A stretch of 64,000 bases of DNA from Aureobasidium sp. EXF-3400 (lineage: Eukaryota > Ascomycota > Dothideomycetes > Dothideales > Saccotheciaceae). A model generated the notes under the pieces. The model was not told the DNA's origin, did not search any database, and worked only from the letters and a program-made list of their open reading frames with translations. Every line of letters begins with the position of its first letter. The stretch's first letter is position 1. Positions 54,815 through 64,000 of this stretch are shown piece by piece. The stretch covers positions 1 to 64,000 of the forward strand of contig SWBL01000275.1 in NCBI GenBank assembly GCA_024195585.1. Reading direction: 5' to 3'. Both the position numbers and the translations under genes were made by a program.

Positions 54815-56380
54815 TCAATTCCCCGTGAGTTCGTGTTTATCGATGTAGGAGTCTGACCAGTAGTCATCGGGAAGTACTCTTTCATCTTCCCATGTATCTC
54901 TAGGACTAATACAAATCGTTGTGTCCACCACTAACTTCGAACTGCAGTCATATCGATCAAGTGCTGTGTTCACAGCAACAAGCAGATCAATATTGATCTG
55001 CTCTTGTATGCAAATCATTGCACAAGTTTCTCCCTCTTCGACTTTATGCCACCTGCCACAATTCCTATTTGTCCCCACAGCAAGGTTTGCTTGAGGAGGT
55101 GGAGGATGGGCATCTTCTGTATATCCAATAGCTCGTGAGGGAATTACATTGCCAAGAAGGACCTTAGAGATTCCTGTTGCTTTGCCTCCTTGTGGTGAGA
55201 CGCAAAGAATGCCTCCATCAAAGTTCCTGGAGAAATCGAGATTGGAGCAGTACCAGTCGATCCAAGGATTATAAGTTCGAAGGTTCAATGGCCAGCGGAT
55301 CCCCTGTTCAATCTCGATTGAGAGGCAAATGTCCTCAGGTTGGAGCACGTAGATGTCGCATGTCGGTGGTATGCAAAGCTTGGATCCGGGCGGCATGATA
55401 TCGCATCTGCTGATTCTGTCGCGGTTGCCGTTCAAGAGTGCGTACGAAGCTACACCATAGGTCTTTGAGATTGAAGCACAGGTATCCCCTTCTTGGATCG
55501 TGTGATATATACCTGACAAGCAGAATGGTTCCTCGGGCGCTTTCTGAGGGATAAGTGGTGGTGGTACTCCAGTTGGAATGTGTAGATTGCAGTGTTTGTT
55601 GATGTGTTCGATGCGGTCTGGGTCGTGGATGGCATCATATGCAGAATATTGTGATGCCTGCCTCATTTGGTAAACTTTAGTGTTGCAGTAGGAACATAGC
55701 TCATTCTGTATTCTATCATCAGCAAGAAGCAAAGCTTTTTGTGTGGCTGAGAAAGAACTTACATGAGGCATATCATAGACATCCTCAACTTCGGTAAATC
55801 CATCTATGATTTCTAACTCTCGTGATCAGTGGCCGAATAGCACTTTTGACTCTCGAGGTGATATACCATTGCAATAACGACCACTTTGCGGCTCAATGTA
55901 ACATGTTTCGTTCCATGCTTCCCACATGTATCCTCCATACATTGTCGGCGGCGCACCAGTTATGTTATAACCAGCACATGCTTCGGAGACGTCTTCGAAG
56001 TAAGATCGTAAAGAGTCACCACATGAAGCATCGCAAACTTCGTCATACAGCTCCTTGTCCTCGATTGAGCCTCTCCAAGTAGGCTGATCATATTCCTGAA
56101 CAGTATCCTCGCACAATATTTTTTGTGTGAGTGCGCTCTGGCAATTGTCCGGAAGATTCAACTCATCGAGGTCTGACGGTTTGTAGATGGTAAAGCCTGG
56201 GAATGTCCTTTGGATGGAGAGATCGGTCGCGTTGGGGAACAAGGTGTTGCTGAGAAGAGGTTCATGATGCTTGTGTATCGGAAAGTGGATGGCGAGTTCG
56301 TAGCTTGTTACCACGATCGCAGGGATGACAAGTAGTGGTATCCAACCCCAACGCAGAGCGAGAGTCTTGATTGGCAGCAT
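54815..56380 (-). CDS. LysM-domain protein with signal anchor
   Basis: Three exons (56380-55867, 55812-55763, 55705-54815), 484 residues; exon 2 is only 50 nt. Residues about 10-30 are hydrophobic and serve as signal peptide or anchor. A Cys-rich region (CDASCGDSLRSYF, ETCYIEPQSGRYCN, NELCSYCNTK) is followed by three LysM-like modules: YHTIQEGDTCASISKTYG...GSKLCIP, a weaker one around DIYVLQPEDICLSI, and WHKVEEGETCAMICIQEQ. LysM binds chitin or related glycans outside the cell. It is divergent from a GH18 gene, a pairing often seen in ascomycetes. Confidence 0.88.
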
Positions 56381-57131
56381 GAAGACTTTCGGTGAATGAT
56401 CTTACGGCCTTGGTCTCAATGCTTTCACAAGGACGATCTTACCTTAAGAACAATGGCTGATCCCTGACCTCGGCAGCAATCCCGGCCGATCAGAAGATGG
56501 TACGTGCCTGTCGGGTAGAGAAACCATCATTACTGAGAGCTGGTTTAGGCAGCGCTCGAGCGAATCTATATCGCTAAACATGATTCTGCCCCAGCGATGG
56601 CAAGTCCAATATTGGTTCAAGTTTGTACCAATAGATATCTCGGTGCTGCCAAGATACTTGGCAGATTGCCCAAGAGATTTTCCTTCGCAAGCGCACCTGT
56701 GGCGTCCGAGCTTTGCAACCTCACTTCATGCAACATGCTCCTTTGTGAGCAGTGCCTGGAAAGGTTTGACGGCTTTGCTATGTAGTACAAGGTATCAGGC
56801 ATCGCTGTGACGGACGATACGCATACCACGGCGACAATAAATCACGGATCCAAACCTTTGCCTCAGCATACGGAGGATGATTTATGGGCTCGGCCCGTGT
56901 AGGTTATAGGCAATTTCCACCAGATCTGTCTAGCGTTCTATCACGAGTTGAGCGAGTCGAGTCTGATCCACAGTACTCTTGGCCTACCAGTCTAGCAGAA
57001 GAAGCCGCGGTCACGAGAAGATCTCTTAGGAAGCATGACTTGACTCTTTCTGGATAATTTCTTATTCCGTAGTGTATCTGCCTCACTCGTCCCTACTGTA
57101 CCATTGTTCGCCTTTTCAGACCAGTCAAATC
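56381..57131. promoter_or_regulatory. Divergent promoter of LysM and GH18 genes
   Basis: About 750 bp shared between the two divergent chitin-related genes, suggesting co-expression. No clear TATA box or repeated motif found. Confidence 0.5.
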
Positions 57132-58424
57132 ATGTCACCACGCAGAGAGCCTCTTCCAATACTGCTTCTTTGCACCCTCGTTCTCTCATTCATCGTCACC
57201 GTACAAGCACAACTCAAAAGACCATCATGCGCAAAAACAGGAGGTCTGTCACGAATCGTCGGCTACTACGAGACTTGGAGCTCCTACTCCTGGCAGCGTC
57301 GCTGCAACATGTTTACACCTGAGCAAATACCATTAGGCGTGTACACACATCTCAATGTCGCTTATGCCACAATCGACCCCAACACTTTTGAAGTGTTTCC
57401 TGCGACAAGGGAAGATGTAGGTGTTTATAGACGAGTGGCACAGCTGAAAAAGTTTGATCCTGATTTGGAATTGTTCATTTCTTTGGGTGGGTGGACATTC
57501 AACAGCGAGAAATCTACCGCAACGACTTTGTCGGATCTTGCAGCGGAGGAAGGTAATCAGCAAGTCTTCATCAAGTCTTTGGTCTCGTTCATGTCAACAT
57601 ATGGCTTTGACGGCGTGCATATTGACTGGAGTTATCCAGCCGTCAAAGACCGAGGCGGCAGACCCGAAGATTTCGATAACTTGCCACGGTTTGTGCGCCG
57701 GCTGAAGGAAGCGCTGAGATCTACTGGTGGTCGCGAAGGACTTTCGATTACCCTGCCAGCAAGCCAAAGACATCTGCAGCACTTTGACATCGAGAAATTA
57801 GTCGACTATGTGGACTGGTTCAACGTCAAGACCTATGACCTTCACGGAACCTGGGACAAAGGCGAAAAGTGGATTGAGGCTTCTCTTAATGCACACACCA
57901 ATCTGACAGAAGTACAAAGCACAATGGATCACCTCTGGCGCAACTACATCAGGCCAGATAAGGTGGTCCTCGGCCTGGCATTCTACGGACGTGGTTTCAC
58001 AGCGACAAGCTCTACTTGCATGGAGCCTGGTTGTTCTTTCGAATCCGGTTCGCTCTTCGGAAACTGCAGTGAAGAAATCGGTGTCCTTTACAACTCCGAG
58101 ATTGATGCTTTGCTTGTTGAGAAGAATGTCAAGCCACAACTTTACGAGGATGCGGCAGTCAAGGTGGTCACTTGGGATGATCAGTGGATCGCCTATGATG
58201 ATGTGGACACTTTCAGGATCAAGGTCGACTTTGCCAAGGGGCAATGTATGGGTGGTGTGATGGTATCGGCAGGTATGTACTTGATGGCGTCGTCTGTCCA
58301 ATCTGATTCTGATGTTGTTCTAGTGGATTATGACAATGAAAACGCAACGTACTCAATCGCTCTTGACAAGATTGTTGACAGGAAATTGAAATCATTACAT
58401 AGGGTAGACTCAGAAGAAACATAG
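57132..58424 (+). CDS. GH18 chitinase-like protein lacking the catalytic Glu
   Basis: Single exon, 430 residues, from the ATG at 57132. A signal peptide (to about residue 27) is followed by a GH18 TIM barrel: RIVGYYETWSSY, HLNVAYATID, LFISLGGWTFN, the active-site strand FDGVHIDWSYP, WFNVKTYDLHGTWD, VLGLAFYGRGF and a late WIAYDD. Active enzymes have DGxDxDWEYP; here the catalytic Glu is Ser and the first of the inner Asp residues is His. It therefore probably binds chitin oligomers without cutting them. The rest of the fold is well kept, and the gene is intact, which argues against simple decay. It pairs with the divergent LysM gene. Confidence 0.9.
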   Translation: MSPRREPLPILLLCTLVLSFIVTVQAQLKRPSCAKTGGLSRIVGYYETWSSYSWQRRCNMFTPEQIPLGVYTHLNVAYATIDPNTFEVFPATREDVGVYRRVAQLKKFDPDLELFISLGGWTFNSEKSTATTLSDLAAEEGNQQVFIKSLVSFMSTYGFDGVHIDWSYPAVKDRGGRPEDFDNLPRFVRRLKEALRSTGGREGLSITLPASQRHLQHFDIEKLVDYVDWFNVKTYDLHGTWDKGEKWIEASLNAHTNLTEVQSTMDHLWRNYIRPDKVVLGLAFYGRGFTATSSTCMEPGCSFESGSLFGNCSEEIGVLYNSEIDALLVEKNVKPQLYEDAAVKVVTWDDQWIAYDDVDTFRIKVDFAKGQCMGGVMVSAGMYLMASSVQSDSDVVLVDYDNENATYSIALDKIVDRKLKSLHRVDSEET

Positions 58425-58563
58425 GCTGTCCGTGTTCCACCTTTGCAACGCAAATCGCTCGCCATCGACGCATATTCGGTGTGCCGCATTGTTGCCCAGA
58501 AGTTCTCGGATGTACTGTATCTCTACTGGAGCAAAGTTTTTAGAAGGCATTTCCAGACCTCTG

Positions 58564-59030
58564 TCAGCCTCCTTCAGACTCACTCTCCTCGACCAAATAC
58601 ATTTCCTCTTCAAGCAAATCATCCTCATACCACTCAGAATATTTTGAATGCATGTCTCGCATACTATCGTGCTTCACTCCCTCATGGCAAAAGTCGTAAA
58701 CCAAAGTCAGCGCAACTATCATCCAACCAGGATAGCCAGGATCATCGAATCTACCTCTGACGAGTAGTCGGTGCGATAGATGACCCAGCCCCATCGTTCT
58801 TTGTGGTGGAGTTGCAGAGTAAACGAATCATCTACCATTCTTGAATCATCGATTGGCGGCATGGGATGATCGACAATGAATTGATGGTATGATTCGCCGA
58901 TATTCATGATCGGTGAAAGCGGTGGGTCGGAGTGGACTTGATCTTGGGCTTCAATTGATTGCGTTTTTGATGTTGGAGATAGTGATAAGTTCTCTTCAAT
59001 GGGTGGCTTCGGCTTGAAGGAAATGAACAA
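58564..59030 (-). pseudogene. Internally deleted copy of tandem WGF-YRTDYSS family
   Basis: The N-terminal motif RWGWVIYRTDYSSE is joined almost directly to the C-terminal motif DDPGYPGWM, with loss of the roughly 100-residue middle present in the two intact copies and a change of frame at the junction. The C-terminal acidic tail (DDLLEEEMYLVEE) remains. It could be a spliced short form, but no good intron signals lie at the junction. Confidence 0.6.
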
Positions 59031-59110
59031 AATTATGCCAAGACGTTAGTCTGCTGGGGGAGGCGGCGCCACGGAGTAAAGATCGGAGCGCTTGTCTTGT
59101 TACTTGCATG

Positions 59111-59764
59111 TCAGGTTGCGAATGTTTGCGTCTCACTTTCAGAGTCAGATGCCCAACTCAAACTGGAGTCAGACTCATCATCCCCATCCAGAAATGTCTC
59201 TTCCTCGGGTATCGCGCCCTTGTACCAGTCGGTGTGTCGAGATCGCAGTCCCCTCATATCTTGATAGTCCAGCCCTTTGTAGTACGCATCGAATATGGAC
59301 ACCAATGACACCTTCATCCAACCAGGATACTTTTCGCCATCATTCGGGCACTCTTGATCTATAGCTTTGACGTACGGTATCCGCTCCCAGGGCAATAACT
59401 CCAGCTCGGAGCTCAGCGGACGAATCTTGTCGAGAACGTCCTTGTCAACAACCATAAACATATAGCTCTCGGGCCACGCCAGTCGCCCCCCAAGGTTTTG
59501 AGAGGAGGTCCATCCCCGGAAGTGCTGTCGGAGTTGTTCAATAGTGGCACCTTCGAACTGCGCCTTGTCGTTCATCCAGTACGGCAGGTGCCATGACTTG
59601 ATCAGGCGACCATCCTCGAGTCCCTGGCCCGGAAGGCCGTGGAGAGTGTAGATCTCGTACATGGCGAGGAACTTTGTCCAGTCGGCTTCTGAAGAATAAT
59701 CGGTACGATAAATGGCAAACCCCCAGCGCCTTTTGTTCCAGAGCATTGTTGCAAGGCCACCCAT
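59111..59764 (-). CDS. Uncharacterised fungal tandem-family protein A
   Basis: Single exon, 217 residues from the ATG at 59764; the frame stays open upstream to 59971, so the start is uncertain. Motifs shared with its neighbours: RRWGFAIYRTDYSSEADW, FEGATIEQLRQHFRGW, ESYMFMVVDKDVLD, KYPGWMKVSL, and an acidic tail (EEETFLDGDDESDSS). This matches a widespread ascomycete hypothetical family of unknown function. No signal peptide or membrane segment in the core. It is one of four tandem copies here. Confidence 0.7.
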   Translation of the reverse strand: MGGLATMLWNKRRWGFAIYRTDYSSEADWTKFLAMYEIYTLHGLPGQGLEDGRLIKSWHLPYWMNDKAQFEGATIEQLRQHFRGWTSSQNLGGRLAWPESYMFMVVDKDVLDKIRPLSSELELLPWERIPYVKAIDQECPNDGEKYPGWMKVSLVSIFDAYYKGLDYQDMRGLRSRHTDWYKGAIPEEETFLDGDDESDSSLSWASDSESETQTFAT

Positions 59765-60267
59765 GGTGCGTTGGATTTTGAGCACAGAGTGAAAATAGTG
59801 TGAGTAGAACGTCTTGCAGTCTGAATTGCAATCAGAAAGAGGACCGTCGGTAAACGTGATGACAGCTACCAATGAGGGAGAAATTAAAGAAGCGCCTGGC
59901 GCGGCTAGATAGGAAATTGCGGCCAAGATCTGCAAAGATACAATGCTTGGCACACATAGGCCTTGAACCACAGGCCTTATAACACTTAAGGAGGATCAAG
60001 ATGCGCATTTCATACTATCCGAGCCGTTTCGGTGATACATATGAGGCTGATTCTATAGTTCTTTGTTTTGAACTTTGAGTGTAAATGTATCATATATGCG
60101 TCTTGGTAAAGTCGGATTAACTTATCATCTCGCCTAAGCTCATGGCCGGGCTATGGAAACACGTCTGTGAGCGATTGCTAGTGAATGTCATGTTGGAAGA
60201 TGACTTGGAGTCTGGGCATGCTAGCAAGATTGCTGCAAGGACATGCTTCTCTCAATCGAACAATTCT
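59765..60267. other. Spacer between tandem paralogues
   Basis: About 500 bp with no separate gene; includes the open but doubtful upstream part of copy A and the 3' UTR of copy B. Confidence 0.4.
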
Positions 60268-60861
60268 TCAGTCCTCCGCATATGTCTCTTCAAGATCAAT
60301 CTCATCTCTCTCGAACCATTCGCTACTTTTCAAGCAAAGCCCTCGCATGCTGTCCCTCTCAAGACCTTCTTCGTAGAGATACATGAGGTCTTCCAATGGC
60401 ACTTTCATCGCACCCGGATAACCACTGTCTTCGTCCGGACCATCTTTATCGAAAGCCATGAAGTAAGGAACCGGGTCCAACTGACTGTACTTGGGCTCTG
60501 GACTTGTATTGTGGATGATGTCGAGCACATCCTTGTCAACGACTAAGAACATGTAATGTTCCGGCAACGTAACCCTTCGTTCCTTGGTACTCAAAGTAGC
60601 GAGCCAAGAATGGAAATGTTGCCTGAGTTGACTGGGAGTTGCGTTCTCGAATTTGTCTTTGTCGCTCATGTACCAGTTCTGCTTCCACAATTCGATGAGA
60701 GCTGCTTCTTCGGGTCCTTTGTTTTCGATAATAGGTGAACACCACGTCTCGAGCATGTTGATGGATTTGATCCAGTCTTCTTCGGATGAATAGTCCGTAC
60801 GATAGATAACAAACCCCCAGCGTTTGTTCAACCTGACATCTAAGAAGAACAGTGAACTCAT
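60268..60861 (-). CDS. Uncharacterised fungal tandem-family protein B
   Basis: Single exon, 197 residues from the ATG at 60861. Same order of motifs as copy A: KRWGFVIYRTDYSSEEDW, FENATPSQLRQHFHSW, EHYMFLVVDKDVLD, SGYPGAMKVPL, ending in an acidic ERDEIDLEETYAED. The two intact copies are clearly related but differ over much of their length, so the duplication is not recent. Function unknown; probably cytosolic. Confidence 0.75.
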   Translation of the reverse strand: MSSLFFLDVRLNKRWGFVIYRTDYSSEEDWIKSINMLETWCSPIIENKGPEEAALIELWKQNWYMSDKDKFENATPSQLRQHFHSWLATLSTKERRVTLPEHYMFLVVDKDVLDIIHNTSPEPKYSQLDPVPYFMAFDKDGPDEDSGYPGAMKVPLEDLMYLYEEGLERDSMRGLCLKSSEWFERDEIDLEETYAED

Positions 60862-61089
60862 GATGGCGATATGGTCGGTATGTCAAATAGAGGAAAAACT
60901 TAGAGATGAATAGACTCTGCGTAACGTTGTCGTGGTACAGCAGCGGGGTGGTTGATGTGGGAAATTTGCGGGTCTTCGATGGAGTGAAGCACATAAGAAC
61001 GAGCAGGTTGCTCATAAAAGTCGAGTCCACGGAAGCGAGATTGCAGCCAAGACATTGGTTGCCAAGACACTGCCTCAACTTGAGCCTCC

Positions 61090-61685
61090 TTCGGCATCGA
61101 TCACTGCATCGATCTCTTCTTCTTGGTCTCCGTAATGGTCATCCTCCATCCAAACGCGTTGACTGCTAAAAATAATCCGTGGATCTGGAGCGAAGCGCCC
61201 TCATGTCTTGAGCATCGACAAAGATAGCTGTTCCGTAAAGATTAAGAAGAGTAGGTACTTCGATATTCATCCAGCCAGGGTAGCCGCTGTCATCTGCAGC
61301 AGGACGAGTGGCCCAAGAAGAGATGGAGAATCAAGAGGACAGGGACTTCTGTCTGACAAAGCCCCAGCGTTGTTTGATTCTGAGCTCCGAGTGGAATGCA
61401 GACATGATGCCGATGTGTGAAGCTCGGCCAAGCAGTTGGTGTAAAGAATGTCTGGATGTTGTGGTGAACAAGAGGGAAGGATCTCGTTTCGACCAGAGGA
61501 AACGGAAGCTGGAGATTCGAATGCCAAGGCACTAGTTGCTCACCCCTTCCTCCTTCAAACATATTTGAGAGACATAACACTTCAACGAGAGTCTGAGAAA
61601 AGAGAATGCAGAGAACAAAGTTTGTACAAAAGAAAAAGGACAAGACCATGATATCGCAACAAGCAAAGAAGAAAATGCCTACCAA
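61090..61685 (-). pseudogene. Truncated fourth copy of the tandem family, then empty sequence
   Basis: RWGFV near 61355 is followed, after a short unrelated stretch and in another frame, by DDSGYPGWMNIEVPTLL and DMRALRSRSTDYF near 61180-61290, then a stop. As in the copy at 58564, the middle of the protein is gone. The part above about 61380 up to 61685 holds no supported gene and includes the 3' UTR of the next gene. Confidence 0.55.
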
Positions 61686-63355
61686 TCATTCAGCCCTTTG
61701 CTTTCCCTTATCCTTCGGTGCGTCCTCTGCAGCTGTGGTATAGTATTCCTCGCTCGACTCGGCCAGATGACCTTCAATCTTGATCTCCTTTTTGGGTTTC
61801 TCCTTGCCTTCCTGCTCATCCACAACACTGTCTTTGGGCTTCAATTGGCCATTAACCTCTTTCTTGACCTCTTTCCAGCTCTTTCCTTTCTCCTTCGCTG
61901 TGCTTTTGTCATCAGCTTCTGGACCCGAAGCGTCTAGTCCTCTCCACTTGGCATATCCCCATACACGAGCATCTGTGGCAAAGGATGTTGTGCCTGCTCG
62001 AGCCATATCGCGGACGTCACTCCAGTATTCCAAACGCTTGACTTGTTCGTCAGCAGCAGCAATGGCAGTCTCAAGATTTGTGATTTTCTGTTGTTCTTGA
62101 GCTGATATCTCTTCGTTGTGAGCTGTGTGTTCATCTCGAAGCTTTTCGGCTGCGGTAAGTTTCTCAGACAGCATGGTCAGAATGTAGCGACGAGAGTTCT
62201 GGAAGACGCAGAGAGACATGATTGTTTCCATCTGTGGAAATTGTTAGCTCGTGAGGCGAAGCGCAGAGGAAAGCAACGTACCTGCTCGCCTAGATAATGA
62301 AGATCATCACCTCCATTGTCAATAAAGTGGCGGACCAAGACGATTTTCTCGCGGTCGATGGCTGCTCTCTTCAAACTGTTGAGCAACGATCCTATATCTC
62401 GCACATCCTCGGGATCTTCCAGATAATGCTCTGCCTTGGCCAAGTTTTGCCGCGCTTCGCTAACGATGAAACTGCTGGACCTGTTGGGAGCCTTTTGAGG
62501 GTGAATGGTAAAGTACTCAGAGGTGAAAGCGTGTCCTTGCTGAGTGGGTTTCTGGGGTTGTTTTCGCACACGCTTCCGCAACCATCTCCTTCGCCTTACC
62601 CAAGAATAACCCCAAGGATGTGTGCCATGCCATGCTGTGCCGTCGCTGAACCAGAACGAGTATTCCCAACCCTCTTCATCAACATCTCGAGACATGTCGA
62701 CGTACCAAGACTTCCAAGCCCATTCCCAACTAGGATCCGGGACCTGGGCGTTTGTAATGTTGACCGGGCTCGGCTTCTTATGGCCGTTCAACCACGGCTT
62801 GGGATCGAAATTGAGCAGTGTCTTTGACGAGAAATGCGGGACGCCAAAAAACCACCATCCTCGTTGGTTCTCGTATAGGACATCAATGACAGCATCTTCC
62901 TCCAAAGCAAGCTTCATTTGTTTCCTGGCACCCAGCAAACCTCGGACTTTATTCTTTCCTCGAGCGACCTTTCCAGGGGCGGCGCTGCTCGAGAGCTCAT
63001 CACCAGAACAAGGGTTGTCTGGGTCATCGGGGCCTATAAATCTTCCTTCCCGATAATTGCGATATTTGCGCGAGGTCATTCGATTCTGGACCGAGCCTTG
63101 GAGGGATTGGGCATGGCCTGTTAACGACTGCTTGGTCCATCTTCTAGATAATGAGCCAGATTCGGTAGGTGTGTCTTCGTCGTCCTGGACTTGGTGAGGG
63201 TTTTGAATCTCAGGACGATCAGGGTCTGTGCGATCGACGAGAGTGATTTGCTGAGCTGTCGTCCTGCGCGAAGGCTGAGGAGGAAAAGAGTCTGGCAGGG
63301 TGGCCGAGCTGCCTCTATCGGGCGTCGAGTTTGTCGGGGGATCTGTAGTCGACAT
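61686..63355 (-). CDS. DysF-domain protein (Mug65/Pex23-type)
   Basis: Two exons (63355-62282, 62231-61686), 539 residues. The first 110 residues are low-complexity and charged. Residues about 150-270 contain the paired dysferlin motifs: DVLYENQRGWWFFGVPHFSSKTLL (DysF-N) and WEWAWKSWYVDM...EGWEYSFWF, then WHGTHPWGYSWVRRRRWLRKR (DysF-C). The C-terminal exon is coiled-coil-like (ILTMLSEKLTAAEKL, ETAIAAADEQVKRLEYW) and ends in a Lys/Glu-rich tail. Relatives include fission-yeast Mug65 and yeast Pex30-type peroxins, which act at ER-peroxisome or sporulation membranes; this protein has no clear membrane segment. An in-frame GTG lies 9 nt upstream and is not used. Confidence 0.88.
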
Positions 63356-63746
63356 GGTGCTCACACATGGCCATGCTCGAGGTGGATGTGAATAAGGGGC
63401 AGAGACATGACATTTGTTGGGGTGTCAAGCAGAGTGACAAGCTGGCGAGTTTCGTCGTGTCAGTAGGATCCAAGTTGCGATCTCCGACAGACTCGGAAAC
63501 GGGCAAGAGTTGGCGTCGATCATTGCGGAGACGGGAGATGTGCGCCAATGAACGCGATTGTACGTCACATTGCGTCACCAGAAGCATGTCGAAGCTGTGG
63601 CTGAGAGCTCCCTGTTTCTGGAGAGGATCCTGTCAAACAAATACTGCTGCTCCCTGCCTCTTTCTCATTTCTTCTATACCACAAGACTTTTTACACACAG
63701 CCTTTTAATCTCAAACAACCCTCAAAACCCTTCAAACACCTTCACA
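63356..63746. promoter_or_regulatory. Divergent promoter at the right end
   Basis: About 390 bp between the DysF gene and the next rightward gene. The right part is a C/T-rich leader. No TATA box recognised. Confidence 0.45.
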
Positions 63747-64000
63747 ATGGCCGCTAGATCCCGTCTGCCCCTCATTGCTGGCCTTGGTGCCGCCACCTTT
63801 GGTGGTTACTACATGTACAGAGCTGGTGGCAGCCCCAAGGTTGCCGAGAAGGAGATGGAGCGTACGTACAAGACCGCCGCATCCTTGAATGAGTTGCTAA
63901 CCCTCCTTAGACGACGCTGCCCGCCTCTCTAGATCAACAAAGGATGAGCTGCCTGGCCGTGCCAAGGAGCTCAAGACCGAGGCAAAGGTCTACGGCGAGC
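63747..64000 (+). CDS. Calcofluor-white-hypersensitivity-type small protein (partial)
   Basis: Cut by the right window edge. Exon 1 is 63747-63861; after a 49-nt intron exon 2 starts at 63911 and runs out of the window. About 68 residues are visible. The N-terminus has a short membrane segment (LPLIAGLGAATFGGYYMYRAGG) followed by an alanine/lysine-rich helical region with the element DELPGRAKELKTEA. This resembles fungal small proteins annotated as calcofluor white hypersensitive, thought to be mitochondrial or ER membrane anchored. The assignment rests on the N-terminal pattern alone. Confidence 0.65.

Overview
This window is nuclear DNA of a filamentous ascomycete (Pezizomycotina, probably Dothideomycetes; the class is inference). 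Evidence: most genes carry short introns of 48-113 nt with GT...AG ends and CTNAN branch sites, neighbours lie on alternating strands without operons, and the families present (Zn2Cys6 factors, DUF3425 bZIPs, UstYa/DUF3328, LysM, serine-rich cupredoxins, eIF3i, C1-THF synthase) are typical of such fungi. Exon limits were read from splice signals and frame and have no transcript support.

Layout. 1-9 kb is a housekeeping block: the 3' end of a transcription factor, a divergent IphP-type phosphatase, C1-tetrahydrofolate synthase, eIF3i and a PMU1-like histidine phosphatase. 9.9-19.4 kb looks like a surface-polysaccharide locus: an acyltransferase-3-type membrane protein, a processive family-2 glycosyltransferase, and a 1260-residue fusion of a secreted GH16-like domain with a second acyltransferase-3 domain. 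20-29 kb holds an ATP-grasp enzyme, a GPI-type cupredoxin, an HSL-type alpha/beta hydrolase and a Zn2Cys6 regulator.

29-39.3 kb is a compact catabolic locus: two DUF3425 regulators (one with a clear bZIP), an enoyl-CoA hydratase, a broken acyl-CoA dehydrogenase, an acyl-CoA ligase and a nitronate monooxygenase. All three intact enzymes end in a peroxisomal PTS1 tripeptide (SRL, AKL, AKL), and their promoters share two sequence motifs, one of which looks like a bZIP site.

40.8-47.8 kb is the most interesting part: a short secreted precursor with two near-identical 35-residue repeats, each with a Lys-Arg (Kex2-type) site, beside three UstYa/DUF3328 oxidase-like genes and an aminoglycoside-phosphotransferase-like gene. 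This is the architecture of a dikaritin-type fungal RiPP cluster, with a core sequence unlike the cores I know. It is flanked on the right by decayed genes (a Zn2Cys6 factor and a homocitrate-synthase-like gene).

52-58.4 kb has two unrecognised small genes, then a LysM protein divergently paired with a GH18 protein that lacks its catalytic glutamate. 58.5-61.4 kb is a tandem array of an uncharacterised fungal family with two intact and two internally deleted copies. The window ends with a DysF-domain protein and the start of a calcofluor-white-hypersensitivity-type small protein.
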